Of a DNA stretch of 42,085 bases, positions 7,121 through 16,417 are shown piece after piece. The stretch covers positions 81,503-123,587 of the forward strand of contig JAFRKQ010000010.1 of NCBI GenBank assembly GCA_017431625.1. Direction: 5' to 3'. The notes beneath the pieces are model-generated. The model did not search any database. It was not told the DNA's origin and was given only the letters and a program-made list of their open reading frames with translations. A program made the translations under genes and the position numbers. Every line of letters begins with the position of its first letter. Position 1 is the stretch's first letter. This stretch comes from a bacterium. Its GTDB lineage: Bacteria; Patescibacteriota; Microgenomatia; UBA1400; PJMF01.

Positions 7121-9265
7121 ATGCCGGCATTCAAGCTTCAATCCGACTATACCCCCTCGGGTGATCAACCGCAAGCGATCGATCAGCTCACCCGTGGTGT
7201 CAATGATGGCCAGCGCTCCCAAGTCCTTTTGGGGGTCACCGGCTCAGGCAAGACCTTCACTATGGCCAATCTCATCCAAAACACCGGCAAACCAACGCTC
7301 GTGATGGCACACAACAAAACTTTGGCGGCTCAACTCTATCAGGAATTGCGTGACTTTTTCCCCCAAAACGCCGTCTCTTACTTTGTCTCCTATTATGATT
7401 ACTACCAGCCTGAAGCCTACATTGCCTCCACTGATACTTACATCGAAAAAGAGGCGACTATCAATGATGAAATTGACCGCTTGCGCCTAAGTGCCACCAC
7501 CAATTTGCTCACCAGACCCGATGTTATTGTCGTCGCCTCAGTCTCAGCCATTTACAATCTCGGTTCACCGGCTGATTATGCTCAAAGTTTTTTGGAAATT
7601 ATCGCTGGTGAACTTATCGAGCGCGAACAATTGATCAAAAGACTGCGCGCTCTCCAATACGAAAACTCACCGCTGGAACTCAAGCGGGCGACTTTCCGTC
7701 TCAAGGGCGATTTGCTCCAAGTCTGGCCCGCCAATGAGAGTTTTGCTTGGAACATTGACACTCTGGAAGATCGGATTACTTCCATTACTCGCTTTGACCC
7801 ACAAACTGGCGAGGTCTTTGACAGTCCCACCCACGCGGTTTCAATCAATCCAGCCAAACATCACGTCGTCTCCCATGGGATTGAGGAAGCTGAAATCCAA
7901 ATCAAAGCTGACTTAGACGCGCGCGTTAAAGAACTCGAGTCTAGCGGCAAAGTCATTGAAGCTTTCCGCCTCAAACAAAAAGTCACTTACGACCTTGAGC
8001 AAATCCGCGAGTATGGTTTTGTCAGTGGTATTGAAAACTACACTCGCTATTTTGACGGCCGGCGTGAGGGCGAGCCACCTTTTACCCTGCTAGACTATTT
8101 TTGGGAGAACCAAAAAATATTTAAAGGCAATGGCTTTCTTACCATTATTGATGAGTCGCACATGAGCGTACCGCAAATCCGCGGGATGTTTTTTGGTGAT
8201 CTCTCGCGCAAACAAAATTTGATCAAATACGGCTTTCGGCTCCCGAGTGCTCTCGACAATCGACCACTGAAGTTTCACGAATTTATGGACAAAAATCAAC
8301 AATTTGTTTTTGTCTCAGCGACCCCGGGTGAGTTTGAGTTAGAACTCAGTCACGGACAAGTAGCCGAACAACTAATCCGCCCCACTGGTCTCGTGGACCC
8401 GCCAGTAGAAGTGCGTCCCAGCGAGGGTCAGATCGAAAATTTAATTACCGAAATCCTCAAGCGCAAACTTGTCAGTCAACGCGTACTCGTGACCGTACTC
8501 ACCAAGCGCATGGCCGAAACTCTCACTGATTATCTTAATGATCAAGACCGGATGCGACTACTGGCGCGCCGTCACCCAGAACTCGGCTTTGACATAGAGC
8601 AAGAATTGCCGCGAGTTGCTTATTTACACTCCGACATCGAGACGCTAGACCGTACTGAAATTCTCACCGATTTGCGCGCGGGTAAATATGATGTTTTGGT
8701 AGGTATCAACCTCTTGCGTGAAGGTCTCGATCTACCCGAGGTCTCACTGGTCGCGATCATTGACGCTGACAAAGAAGGCTTCTTGCGCTCGGAAACTTCC
8801 ATGATCCAGACTATTGGCCGGGCTGCCCGTCACGTAGATGGCCGAGCCATCCTCTATGCTGATCAGATTACTGGTTCAATGCAGCGCGCGATGGACGAGA
8901 CCAATCGCCGTCGTCAGCTCCAGCTCAAATTTAACCGTGAGCATCACATTACGCCTAAAACTGTCAGCAAAGCCATTCGCGAAAAACTCCTCGAGCGCGA
9001 CAACGACGAGCGTGAAGATGGTCGCAGGGTAGAGGCCCGACCAGAAAATGGTCAAAAAATGAAAAAGGCCTATGTCATCAACCTCGACAAAAAAACGGCT
9101 ATTGATTTGAATAACATTGACCCAGACAATTACACTCCTTATGAGCGACGCTCACTGATTCCCAAGCTCAAACGCCGCATGACCAAAGCCGCTAATCTCA
9201 TGGACTTTGAGCTGGCTGCCGTGTTGCGCGATTTAATTAAGGATTTTGAGTCGGCTCAGACTTGA
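7121..9265 (+). CDS. uvrB: Excinuclease ABC subunit B
   Basis: UvrB is the damage-verifying helicase of nucleotide-excision repair, working with UvrA and UvrC. The 714-residue protein has Walker A GVTGSGKT at residues 38-45, the beta-hairpin YYDYYQPEAYI, the DESH box (IIDESHMSVPQ), the SATPG motif, helicase motifs V/VI (GINLLREGLDLPEV, QTIGRAARH), and a C-terminal UVR domain that contacts UvrC. An acidic/basic linker (residues about 620-650) precedes the UVR domain. A TGATATAAT box ends 10 nt before the ATG. The end overlaps the convergent methyltransferase gene by 29 bp. Confidence 0.98.
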   Translation: MPAFKLQSDYTPSGDQPQAIDQLTRGVNDGQRSQVLLGVTGSGKTFTMANLIQNTGKPTLVMAHNKTLAAQLYQELRDFFPQNAVSYFVSYYDYYQPEAYIASTDTYIEKEATINDEIDRLRLSATTNLLTRPDVIVVASVSAIYNLGSPADYAQSFLEIIAGELIEREQLIKRLRALQYENSPLELKRATFRLKGDLLQVWPANESFAWNIDTLEDRITSITRFDPQTGEVFDSPTHAVSINPAKHHVVSHGIEEAEIQIKADLDARVKELESSGKVIEAFRLKQKVTYDLEQIREYGFVSGIENYTRYFDGRREGEPPFTLLDYFWENQKIFKGNGFLTIIDESHMSVPQIRGMFFGDLSRKQNLIKYGFRLPSALDNRPLKFHEFMDKNQQFVFVSATPGEFELELSHGQVAEQLIRPTGLVDPPVEVRPSEGQIENLITEILKRKLVSQRVLVTVLTKRMAETLTDYLNDQDRMRLLARRHPELGFDIEQELPRVAYLHSDIETLDRTEILTDLRAGKYDVLVGINLLREGLDLPEVSLVAIIDADKEGFLRSETSMIQTIGRAARHVDGRAILYADQITGSMQRAMDETNRRRQLQLKFNREHHITPKTVSKAIREKLLERDNDEREDGRRVEARPENGQKMKKAYVINLDKKTAIDLNNIDPDNYTPYERRSLIPKLKRRMTKAANLMDFELAAVLRDLIKDFESAQT

Positions 9266-9959
9266 GCAACCGGCGCCACACCAGGTAGCGATTAAGCTGA
9301 CCCGAGCGACCATCAGCGCGATAGTCTGCCTCAATCCGGGCATGGTTGTCACTCAGCAATTTTTGCGCTAGCTGATCAATTTCCGCATCAGTCCAATAGT
9401 GAGCAAAACGGCGCGCTCTCTGATCACCACCCCAAGACAACCAATAATCATTGCCACCTAAATCTTTCACCACCAGGTTTTTTTTCTCGGGCAAAAACTG
9501 CCAAAAGCTCACAGCCAAGCGTCCACCAGGAGCCACGCACATCCACAAATCCTGGAGTAATTTTTGCCGCCACTCAAAAGTGGGCACATGGTGAAAAAAA
9601 CCAAAACAAACCACCAAATCTGCCTGAGAGACTTTGAGCCATTCGCGCCAAGAGCCTCCTTGCTGATAAGCCGCCAGCACGTCAAGTTTTTGGCATTGAG
9701 TCGCCTCCAAGCCACTCAAACCCAATAGCTTGTCACTAGCATCAACGTCCAGATAGTGGCCACGAAAGCCTTGAGACTGAGCATAGTGATAAAAACGGCC
9801 ATTACCACCGGCAATGTCCACAATTGACCCCACCCCCTCAAAGTCCAGCCGCTGCCAGCCAGCCCAAGGATTTTGCCGGGTAGCGGCAAAACTCACCGCC
9901 ATTTGCTGGTAAAAATGATTGTCTTGGACAATAATATCTTGAGGCTGACTTTTATCCAT
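9237..9959 (-). CDS. Trm9/ALKBH8-like SAM methyltransferase
   Basis: A 240-residue class I methyltransferase. The N-terminal FAATRQNPWAGW segment (residues 24-35) matches the FsxTRxxpWP signature of the Trm9/ALKBH8 family. SAM motif I is DIAGGNGRF (48-56), followed by the family-like VCFGFFHHV segment and a C-terminal GQLNRYLVWRR resembling the family's terminal strand. In eukaryotes Trm9 methylates cm5U34 of tRNA to mcm5U34. The gene lies head-to-head with elp3, whose product makes cm5U, which supports the same role here. The start at 9959 follows a TATAAT by 7 nt. The family assignment rests on motifs read by eye; a generic methyltransferase is the alternative. Confidence 0.72.
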   Translation of the reverse strand: MDKSQPQDIIVQDNHFYQQMAVSFAATRQNPWAGWQRLDFEGVGSIVDIAGGNGRFYHYAQSQGFRGHYLDVDASDKLLGLSGLEATQCQKLDVLAAYQQGGSWREWLKVSQADLVVCFGFFHHVPTFEWRQKLLQDLWMCVAPGGRLAVSFWQFLPEKKNLVVKDLGGNDYWLSWGGDQRARRFAHYWTDAEIDQLAQKLLSDNHARIEADYRADGRSGQLNRYLVWRRLLKSEPTQNP

Positions 9960-9966
9960 AAAGACT

Positions 9967-10002
9967 ATTATACTATATTTATCGCTGTTTTTGTGATACA
10001 AT
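9967..10002. promoter_or_regulatory. Divergent promoters, methyltransferase and elp3
   Basis: The minus-strand TATAAT (9972 to 9967) ends 7 nt before the methyltransferase ATG. The plus-strand TGATACAAT (-10 at 9997-10002) ends 7 nt before the elp3 ATG. Only 50 bp separate the two start codons, so both genes share a control region and both mRNAs should be leaderless. Confidence 0.7.
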
Positions 10003-10009
10003 ACGCTTC

Positions 10010-11839
10010 ATGGATAGCAATTTACAGCTTTTGATTGACGATTTAATCACCATGATTCAATCAGGTAGTGACAGCCATGACGATTTTTTGCGCCTCCAGC
10101 ACCACTATCGCAAGCCCCAAGCTGAGCAACCTTTTTTTACCAAAAGTGAAATTTTGGCCCAACTCTCAGCTCATCCTGCCTGGCCAAGCCTCGAGCCTCG
10201 CCAGCAAAAGGCTTTACACTCACTCTTGCGTGTCAAGCCGATTCGCACAGCCTCGGGTGTAGCCACCGTCACCATTCTCACCAAGCCCTGGCCATGTCCC
10301 GGGCAGTGCATTTTTTGTCCCGCTGATATCCGCATGCCCAAAAGCTACTTGGCCAACGAGCCAGGCGCTCAGCGAGCAGAAGCCAATTATTTTGATCCTT
10401 ACTTGCAAGTGACCAATCGCCTCGAGTCTCTAGCGGCTATGGGCCACACGCTGGCCAAGGTGGAAATTATTATTTTAGGTGGCACTTGGGATGCTTACCC
10501 CGAAAAATACCAACTCTGGTTTATCGCCGAGGTCTTTCGCGCCCTCAATGATTTCGGCACCCACCAAGAACGGGCGGCCGTCCGTGAGCATTTTTATCAA
10601 GACTTGGGTCAGAGGTTACACGCACGTGAGCTGACGCTTTCCAATCAGGCCAGTATCAATGCCGCCCGGACACAAACAGCGCAAAAACAAATCAATAGCG
10701 GGCAAATCAGCTACAATCAGCTGGTCACGCAAGAATTTTTGGCCTCCAAGCGCGAGCAACAACTCCAGACCCTCCAAACTGACACTTGGGAAACACTCGC
10801 TGTCCTCCAAGAGGAAAACAGTCACGCTTGCCACCGCAATGTCGGCCTCGTGATTGAGACCCGGCCTGATGAAATTACCAGCCTGCGCGCCCAAAACTAT
10901 CGCCGTTTGGGCTGTACCAAAATCCAAATCGGTGTCCAGTCTGTTAATGATCGACTACTGACCGCCAACGGTCGCTTTGTCACCACCGCTCAAATCACCC
11001 GTGCTTTTGCAATCTTGCGGCTTTATGGTTTTAAAATCCACGCCCACTTTATGGCCAATCTTTATGGCGCTACTCCTGAGTCAGACATTGAGGACTTTGC
11101 GGAATTTGTCACCAATCCTAATTATTTGCCTGATGAAATCAAGCTCTATCCCTGTGCCTTACTAGCCAATGCTCCTTTGATGAATTACTACAAACAGGGT
11201 CAGTGGCAACCTTACACTCACGACCAACTCCTACAGGTACTAAGCGCCAATATGCGGGCCGTCCCAGCTTACATGAGAATTTCCCGGATGATTCGTGACT
11301 TTTCCGCCACCGATATTGTCGCTGGCAATAAAAAGACCAACTTCCGCCAACTGGTGGATCAAAAACTTCAAAAGCAAGGTAGCAAATCGCTCGACATTCG
11401 CAGTCGCGAAATTAAAAACCAAAAAATTGACGCCGACAGTCTGCGACTGGATGAGGTCGTGTATGACACCAGTATCAGTCGTGAACATTTTTTACAATTT
11501 GTTACTCCCACCAATAAAATTGTCGGTTTTTTACGCTTGAGTCTGCCACAACCTCAAAAAGTCAAAAATATTTTCCCCAACCATCATGATGACTGGCGAC
11601 TACTAGACCAAACTGCAATGATCCGTGAAGTTCATGTCTACGGGGTGGTGGCGGGGCTCGATGCCCACACCAATTCGCAGCACTTAGGCCTGGGCAAAAA
11701 ATTAATTGCCCGCGCCCAAGCGATTGCCAAAAAACATGGCTACCAAAAAATCAGAGTTATCTCTGCTGTGGGCACGCGTGAATATTATGCCGCTCGTGGC
11801 TTCAAACAAGTGGGATATTATCAAGAAAAAGGACTGTGA
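10010..11839 (+). CDS. elp3: Elp3-type tRNA uridine(34) acetyltransferase
   Basis: Elp3 carboxymethylates wobble uridine (cm5U34) from acetyl-CoA by radical chemistry. The 609-residue protein has the radical-SAM cluster cysteines in CPGQCIFCP (Cys96, Cys100, Cys103), the Elp3 signature NEPGAQRAEANYFDPYLQ, and IILGGTWDAYP. The family motif IETRPDEI and GVQSVNDRLL follow. The C-terminal GNAT domain has REVHVYG, the acetyl-CoA loop QHLGLGKKL and GTREYYAARGF. An extra charged, glutamine-rich segment of about 80 residues (roughly 180-275) sits inside the radical-SAM part compared with eukaryotic Elp3. Transcription is divergent from the Trm9-like gene, with a leaderless start. Confidence 0.95.
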   Translation: MDSNLQLLIDDLITMIQSGSDSHDDFLRLQHHYRKPQAEQPFFTKSEILAQLSAHPAWPSLEPRQQKALHSLLRVKPIRTASGVATVTILTKPWPCPGQCIFCPADIRMPKSYLANEPGAQRAEANYFDPYLQVTNRLESLAAMGHTLAKVEIIILGGTWDAYPEKYQLWFIAEVFRALNDFGTHQERAAVREHFYQDLGQRLHARELTLSNQASINAARTQTAQKQINSGQISYNQLVTQEFLASKREQQLQTLQTDTWETLAVLQEENSHACHRNVGLVIETRPDEITSLRAQNYRRLGCTKIQIGVQSVNDRLLTANGRFVTTAQITRAFAILRLYGFKIHAHFMANLYGATPESDIEDFAEFVTNPNYLPDEIKLYPCALLANAPLMNYYKQGQWQPYTHDQLLQVLSANMRAVPAYMRISRMIRDFSATDIVAGNKKTNFRQLVDQKLQKQGSKSLDIRSREIKNQKIDADSLRLDEVVYDTSISREHFLQFVTPTNKIVGFLRLSLPQPQKVKNIFPNHHDDWRLLDQTAMIREVHVYGVVAGLDAHTNSQHLGLGKKLIARAQAIAKKHGYQKIRVISAVGTREYYAARGFKQVGYYQEKGL

Positions 11840-11856
11840 AAAACACCGACAAAACC

Positions 11857-11885
11857 TTGACAAACGTACTTTTGTATGCTAAAAT
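11857..11885 (+). promoter_or_regulatory. Promoter of the 11892 small gene
   Basis: TTGACA at 11857-11862, 17-bp spacer, TAAAAT at 11880-11885. The ATG follows after 6 nt, so the transcript should be leaderless. It begins 17 nt after the elp3 stop. Confidence 0.75.
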
Positions 11886-11891
11886 AAATCT

Positions 11892-12092
11892 ATGAAAGAG
11901 AGAAATGTTAATACAAATACCAAGTCAACTAGAACTAGAAAGATTGGCAAGTTTCGCGGATTTCCACCCATTATCATTCCCGAAAGTGAACTGCGACGCA
12001 TCGAAAATGACCCCAACAAAGTGACCGCAACCAAGCTGGTCGAGGAGTGGAAAAAAGATCCCAATTGGAACAAAATTAAGGTAGAATGGTAA
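11892..12092 (+). CDS. Small basic protein, unknown
   Basis: This is a 66-residue, lysine/arginine-rich protein. It has a polar N-terminal third, a FRGFPPIIIPESELRRIE segment, and a C-terminal amphipathic stretch with KLVEEWKKDPNW. The strong promoter 6 nt upstream of its ATG argues that the frame is real despite its size. The layout, a small charged protein followed at 5 nt by a tiny frame, resembles an antitoxin with a lost toxin, but no antitoxin fold can be assigned by eye. Confidence 0.6.
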   Translation: MKERNVNTNTKSTRTRKIGKFRGFPPIIIPESELRRIENDPNKVTATKLVEEWKKDPNWNKIKVEW

Positions 12093-12097
12093 ATATC

Positions 12098-12208
12098 ATG
12101 ACAGTGCCACAGTTTGATTTCCAAAAGCTAGAGGTAATTAAAATTAACAAATTAGCAAATTACACGAAGCTGGTAGCGAATTTGGACTGCGATTATCTTT
12201 TTTCTTAA
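12098..12208 (+). CDS. Possible 36-aa ORF or gene remnant
   Basis: The ATG at 12098 opens a 36-codon frame (MTVPQFDFQKLEVIKI...) that starts 5 nt after the preceding small gene and ends in TAA. No Shine-Dalgarno site is evident. It could be a translated tail of the operon or the surviving start of a disrupted partner gene. Confidence 0.3.
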   Translation: MTVPQFDFQKLEVIKINKLANYTKLVANLDCDYLFS

Positions 12209-12230
12209 CTATTGTTTATCAGCGACAGCA

Positions 12231-12390
12231 CTTACCGAATAACTGAAATTGTTTGTGTCAATATTTTTGCCGCTTACCGAATAACTGATTATTGCCGAGC
12301 TCTGCGCACAGCTCGGCAAACCATTGCGGAGCTCGGCACCGAGCTCGGCAGTGTGGTGCGGAGCTCCGCACCGAGCTGTGCATTCCATAA
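12231..12390. repeat. AGCT-rich palindromic intergenic element, copy 1
   Basis: Two copies of TACCGAATAACTG (about 12233 and 12275) precede a GC-rich block. That block holds a perfect 10-bp stem (TTGCCGAGCT 12292-12301 with AGCTCGGCAA 12310-12319) and an 18-bp perfect palindrome GGTGCGGAGCTCCGCACC (12355-12372). A related block lies at 26560-26642. The surrounding interval 12209-12573 has no gene. A TTGTTT-N17-TATAAT promoter near 12502-12530 probably serves the next gene. Confidence 0.75.
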
Positions 12391-12573
12391 TGTTTGTTTT
12401 CGCTGTTTTGTGTGAGACAAAAAAATAATTCCGTCCACTAACCACAAAAAATATTAAGTTACTTTTTACGGTCGTGGAAAAGTCACAAAAATTAGTAGTT
12501 GTTTTTTGCCAACAATCAATTTATAATGGTAATCAAGAAAATAGACAAACAAGAAACGAGTTAGGAAGTCAGC

Positions 12574-15500
12574 ATGATTAATCGCAGCGTCAAAATAAAA
12601 ATCTTCACTTTAATCACCGCTTTGCTGGTCACCCATTTGGGGGTGGGAATCAGTGGCGTGCACGCGCAAGAAGCTCAACCTGCCGATGCCTACTGTACTA
12701 TTGGCTCAACTACATTGTTAGTTGTCAATCATAGCTGTGATGAACTACCAACCTCTCCATCTAAACCAAGCACCCCATTCACGACTGTCAATTTTACCGG
12801 CAATGTCTCGCAATTGGCTGACTTAGTTGACAATGTGACTGGGCTGAGTGATGAAAATTACGCCGCTTACTTTGGTAATGCCACTTCTTGGAATGTAACA
12901 CTTGTTTATGATGATAACGATTCGTTGCGTTCTGGGGCGGCCTTGGACGATGATGAGCCGCTCACTAGTGGTGATCTAGACGAGATTTTGCAACCACTAG
13001 TGGATACTGATTTTGGCGCTCGTGGCGAGGTGACAGTCGAGGTAACTCTTGATGGCAATGAACAGTACTGGGAGTATTCACACGACGATCCAGACAGTGC
13101 TGATTACTTTACTCTTGCGGGTTTAAATCAAATCGAGATGCAAATTGAAGGAGAATTCGCAGGTGATGGTATATTGTGGACCCAGTCTGGCCAAGAATAT
13201 TCACAACCGCCAGACGTAAGAATTGTCATGTCACAACTTGATTTTTACACCTTTATCAACGGAGCTAACAACAGCCTACGTGTTTACTGTGAAGAATATG
13301 GTGGCGGTTGTTACATCAGTCAGTTTTTTGAAAACGATGAGTATTTTAAGGATGTCAACTTTATTTATACCTTTCCCGCCATTGCTAAATATCAGATGCC
13401 AGCAACTACGCTAGCATATAATTTTGTTGATAGAAGAATAACTCGTGAAAATGGAGGCATCAATAATAACGATGGCACCTGGCATGTTGTGACGCTAGAA
13501 GACCAAGACCTTCATGCTCATTTGATTACTACCTTTAGCAGTGACGGTGAGTTTGTTAGTATCCAACCCGGTGATGATCTGGTATCTGATGACTATGGTA
13601 ACGTTAATGCTCGTGTTTATGAGTTGTTTGAAGATTTATCTCGAGAAATCAGTAGTAACAATTTCAAATTCATTGACCCTAATAGTAAAACTGAAATTGA
13701 ACAGATGACCGTCGCGATGGGTGATTATGATGAAGCGGACGAGATCAACATTACTTTTCATTCCAGTGGCCAAACAAGCGATCAAATCAAAGCTGCCAGA
13801 GCTGTCGCCCAGGTGGCTCGTACTGATGGGGTAAAGATAAATGGTAGCGGCACTAATTTTAGTTTTACTACTATAAATACATCATTGGATTGGGATATGG
13901 ATGACGACACCGACACCGGCCTGGATGACCAGATCACACTTACCTTTGCTCTGCCAGAGCTTATCGATCAAGTCGCCAACGCTTACAACGCCTTTATGGC
14001 CGCCGAGAGCCTAGAGATCAGCGTCACTAATTCTGGCGATCCAGTTATCAGCGTCACCAAAACCGACACGGGCGCCCAAGTGACTCTGATTGATGAGGGG
14101 ATCGCCCTCAGACAACTCGAGAGCTTGCTTACGACTATTAACAATACAGTAACAGTAAATGTGAACACTCAAATTAGTGGTTTCACCATTACCAAAAACG
14201 ATCAGAACAGCGTCACTGTCAGCTATGGTGGGGACAACCCGATGAGTGTCAGTGAATTCTTGGGCAAAAAGAGTCTCAATGTTGGCAGCAGCCTTACTAC
14301 TAACGACGCTAGTCGGCTGTATCATTTGCTGGAAGAAAAAGTGACTATCACCGGTCATGACACTGATAGTAAGAGTGACTATCTTTTTACCCCTCCCTGT
14401 GACGCTGACACCTTAACGGCACTGCTCGAGCAAGCCACTACCGGCGACACCCTAATTATCAGCAGCTTGATGGGTAGTGATGGCGAAGTCCCCTTTGCGT
14501 TGGCGCTCTCGGAGGGTCAAGCCGAGGCGGCGCAGATAACCTCCGCTCAGGTCACTATCCCACAAGCGGTCGCATTTTACCAGCAGTTGAGTGAGGCAAG
14601 CGGCAATACTGAGCTTAAAATCTATAATTATGCTAGTAAGACTCTCTACCGCATAGCCACACTTTTGCCCGATGACACCAGTGACGAGCAGGCAGGTACT
14701 ATCTGTACCGCTGACAATTATTGCACCAGTATTACCCCGTGGTCACTGGAGCGCAAGCCTTTGGCGGTCATTGATGGTGGCAGTGCCTCGCTTGACGACT
14801 TGCTAGCCGAGCTGACCCCGTCCGCCCAAAGCAGCGTTGACTATTATGCCTTGATCGAAAAAGAATTTAGCCAGACGACGGCTTATCACCAACCTGATTC
14901 CTGGTGGTCACGCCTAGTTGGTCACGCGTGGGCGGATCAAAGTGAGGTCGGTCTTTTCATGGTTCACGTTACCAGTGATGGCACCGCCTTGATTGGGACG
15001 GACGCGGTGGCTGCCCAGACAGTAGCCAGCCAAATTACCCAAGACAGCACCGTTTATTTATTTATCGTCAACCAAATCGGCACCGATCACGGTATTGTCC
15101 AGCTTACTCTTGCCAGTCTCACTCCTGATAGCAGCGAAGAGGTTTTAAGTGCCTTGCACGCCATTCGCCAGCAAGCGACGGCGACCAACTATATCCTCGA
15201 GGGTGACAATTTCAATCTCACGGTCACTACCCCTACCACCACTCATCAAACCACGAGTACTTTGCGAGCGACACTAACGACTACTAGCAGTGATAATTTT
15301 GCCACTCTGGTCAATGCCCTCACACTCTACGCTGATGAGACTTGGACTGGGACGATTGTTGGTCAAGATTACACTATTGAGCTAATCAAGGGACGGATCA
15401 ATCAAATCGGCTTTACGGCTGCGACCACGCGTGAGCAAGTGGAGGCGGCTATTGCCGGTACCAGCGGTCAGTTTATGGTCAGCTTTGGCAGCACTTCGAT

Positions 15501-16104
15501 GATGGCCCGTAACGGCAAGCTGGTCGATATTCAGATAGCTACTATTACTCATCAGCCCTTAAGTATCCCTAGTGGCGAAAATGTTCCCAATAATAGTCGG
15601 CCACAAGGCTGTGATGCCATCGCTCCAGTGGGTACTCCAGATTTATTCCAGGTTGACCGCCGAGGTGACAAAGCCACCCTTTACTTCACCCCTGTGCGTG
15701 ACTTTACCGATCGCTACCACGTGGTTTTTGGCCACGCCGATGGCGACGAGCGCTACGGTGGCATTGCCATGTCAGTCAGTGCCGAGCAAAACAATGGTGT
15801 TCTAGCAATTAATATCAACAATCTTGATCCCAGCCAGACTTATGCCTTCAAGGTGGCTCCAGTCAATAATTGCGCCGTCGGCACCTGGTCCAATTGGCTC
15901 ACCACCAAAGGTGTCAGTCGCGCAGGCAGTAGTGTGTCCAAGACCTATCGCTACGGCGGTAGCACTATTAGTGTTAGCAATAACGTCATCAGCAAACCGC
16001 GTACCTCCACGCCAGTCAATACCCAGCCATTACTGGAAGCAGGCAGTGTCAATCCCACTCCGATCAAAACTGTCAGCCGCCAACCCAAACACTTGACTTT
16101 CTAA
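12574..16104 (+). CDS. Large secreted protein with C-terminal Fn3-like domain
   Basis: The 1176-residue protein starts with a signal peptide: basic residues, hydrophobic core ITALLVTHLGVGISG, then VHAQEA as the likely cleavage region near residue 31. The mature chain is acidic and Ser/Thr/Asp-rich. It contains repeated segments resembling one another (for example LEISVTNSGDPVISVTKTD and TISGFTI-like stretches), suggesting tandem beta domains. Residues about 1020-1120 look like a fibronectin type III domain (TLYFTPVRDFTDRYHV ... LDPSQTYAFKVAPVNN). No C-terminal sorting motif or TM helix is present, so it is probably released or held non-covalently. The AGGAAG ribosome-binding site supports the ATG. 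The family is not recognised; adhesion is inference. Confidence 0.75.
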   Translation: MINRSVKIKIFTLITALLVTHLGVGISGVHAQEAQPADAYCTIGSTTLLVVNHSCDELPTSPSKPSTPFTTVNFTGNVSQLADLVDNVTGLSDENYAAYFGNATSWNVTLVYDDNDSLRSGAALDDDEPLTSGDLDEILQPLVDTDFGARGEVTVEVTLDGNEQYWEYSHDDPDSADYFTLAGLNQIEMQIEGEFAGDGILWTQSGQEYSQPPDVRIVMSQLDFYTFINGANNSLRVYCEEYGGGCYISQFFENDEYFKDVNFIYTFPAIAKYQMPATTLAYNFVDRRITRENGGINNNDGTWHVVTLEDQDLHAHLITTFSSDGEFVSIQPGDDLVSDDYGNVNARVYELFEDLSREISSNNFKFIDPNSKTEIEQMTVAMGDYDEADEINITFHSSGQTSDQIKAARAVAQVARTDGVKINGSGTNFSFTTINTSLDWDMDDDTDTGLDDQITLTFALPELIDQVANAYNAFMAAESLEISVTNSGDPVISVTKTDTGAQVTLIDEGIALRQLESLLTTINNTVTVNVNTQISGFTITKNDQNSVTVSYGGDNPMSVSEFLGKKSLNVGSSLTTNDASRLYHLLEEKVTITGHDTDSKSDYLFTPPCDADTLTALLEQATTGDTLIISSLMGSDGEVPFALALSEGQAEAAQITSAQVTIPQAVAFYQQLSEASGNTELKIYNYASKTLYRIATLLPDDTSDEQAGTICTADNYCTSITPWSLERKPLAVIDGGSASLDDLLAELTPSAQSSVDYYALIEKEFSQTTAYHQPDSWWSRLVGHAWADQSEVGLFMVHVTSDGTALIGTDAVAAQTVASQITQDSTVYLFIVNQIGTDHGIVQLTLASLTPDSSEEVLSALHAIRQQATATNYILEGDNFNLTVTTPTTTHQTTSTLRATLTTTSSDNFATLVNALTLYADETWTGTIVGQDYTIELIKGRINQIGFTAATTREQVEAAIAGTSGQFMVSFGSTSMMARNGKLVDIQIATITHQPLSIPSGENVPNNSRPQGCDAIAPVGTPDLFQVDRRGDKATLYFTPVRDFTDRYHVVFGHADGDERYGGIAMSVSAEQNNGVLAININNLDPSQTYAFKVAPVNNCAVGTWSNWLTTKGVSRAGSSVSKTYRYGGSTISVSNNVISKPRTSTPVNTQPLLEAGSVNPTPIKTVSRQPKHLTF

Positions 16105-16120
16105 ACACACAAAAATTATC

Positions 16121-16154
16121 ACCGGTCCTTGTATCAAAACAGGGCCGGTTTTTT
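16121..16154 (+). terminator. Intrinsic terminator of the 1176-aa secreted-protein gene
   Basis: ACCGGTCC pairs with GGGCCGGT across a 13-nt loop, and six T's follow. It lies 17 nt after the stop codon. Confidence 0.85.
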
Positions 16155-16417
16155 GCAGCCAAACGTATCGGCTCACGAGAGCGTCAGTGTCAAGTATCAA
16201 TGGCCACGCGCCACAATCACCGCACTATCAGACTCAAAAATTTATTGGACAATGTATAAAAAATCGCTTAAAAATCTTGCCCGCAAAAAGGCATGATGTT
16301 AAATGCTTGTTAAACGTTTGTTAAACGCGTACCTCTGGTTTTTTGTGACAAGCGCGATACACAAATTTACCAAAGTGATTGGACAGTGTCTAATTTTTGC
16401 CTCTCAAAAATACCCAC
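16155..16417. other. Gene-free interval
   Basis: About 260 bp between a plus-strand terminator and the rpoC terminator. It holds two TTGTTAAACG copies (near 16308 and 16318) and a short CTATCAGACTCAA match to 36645. I see no gene or promoter of note. Confidence 0.5.

Noticed and set aside
16228-16242. CTATCAGACTCAA shared between 16228 and 36645
   Set aside because: A 13-14-bp match in AT-rich intergenic DNA with differing flanks; chance cannot be excluded.
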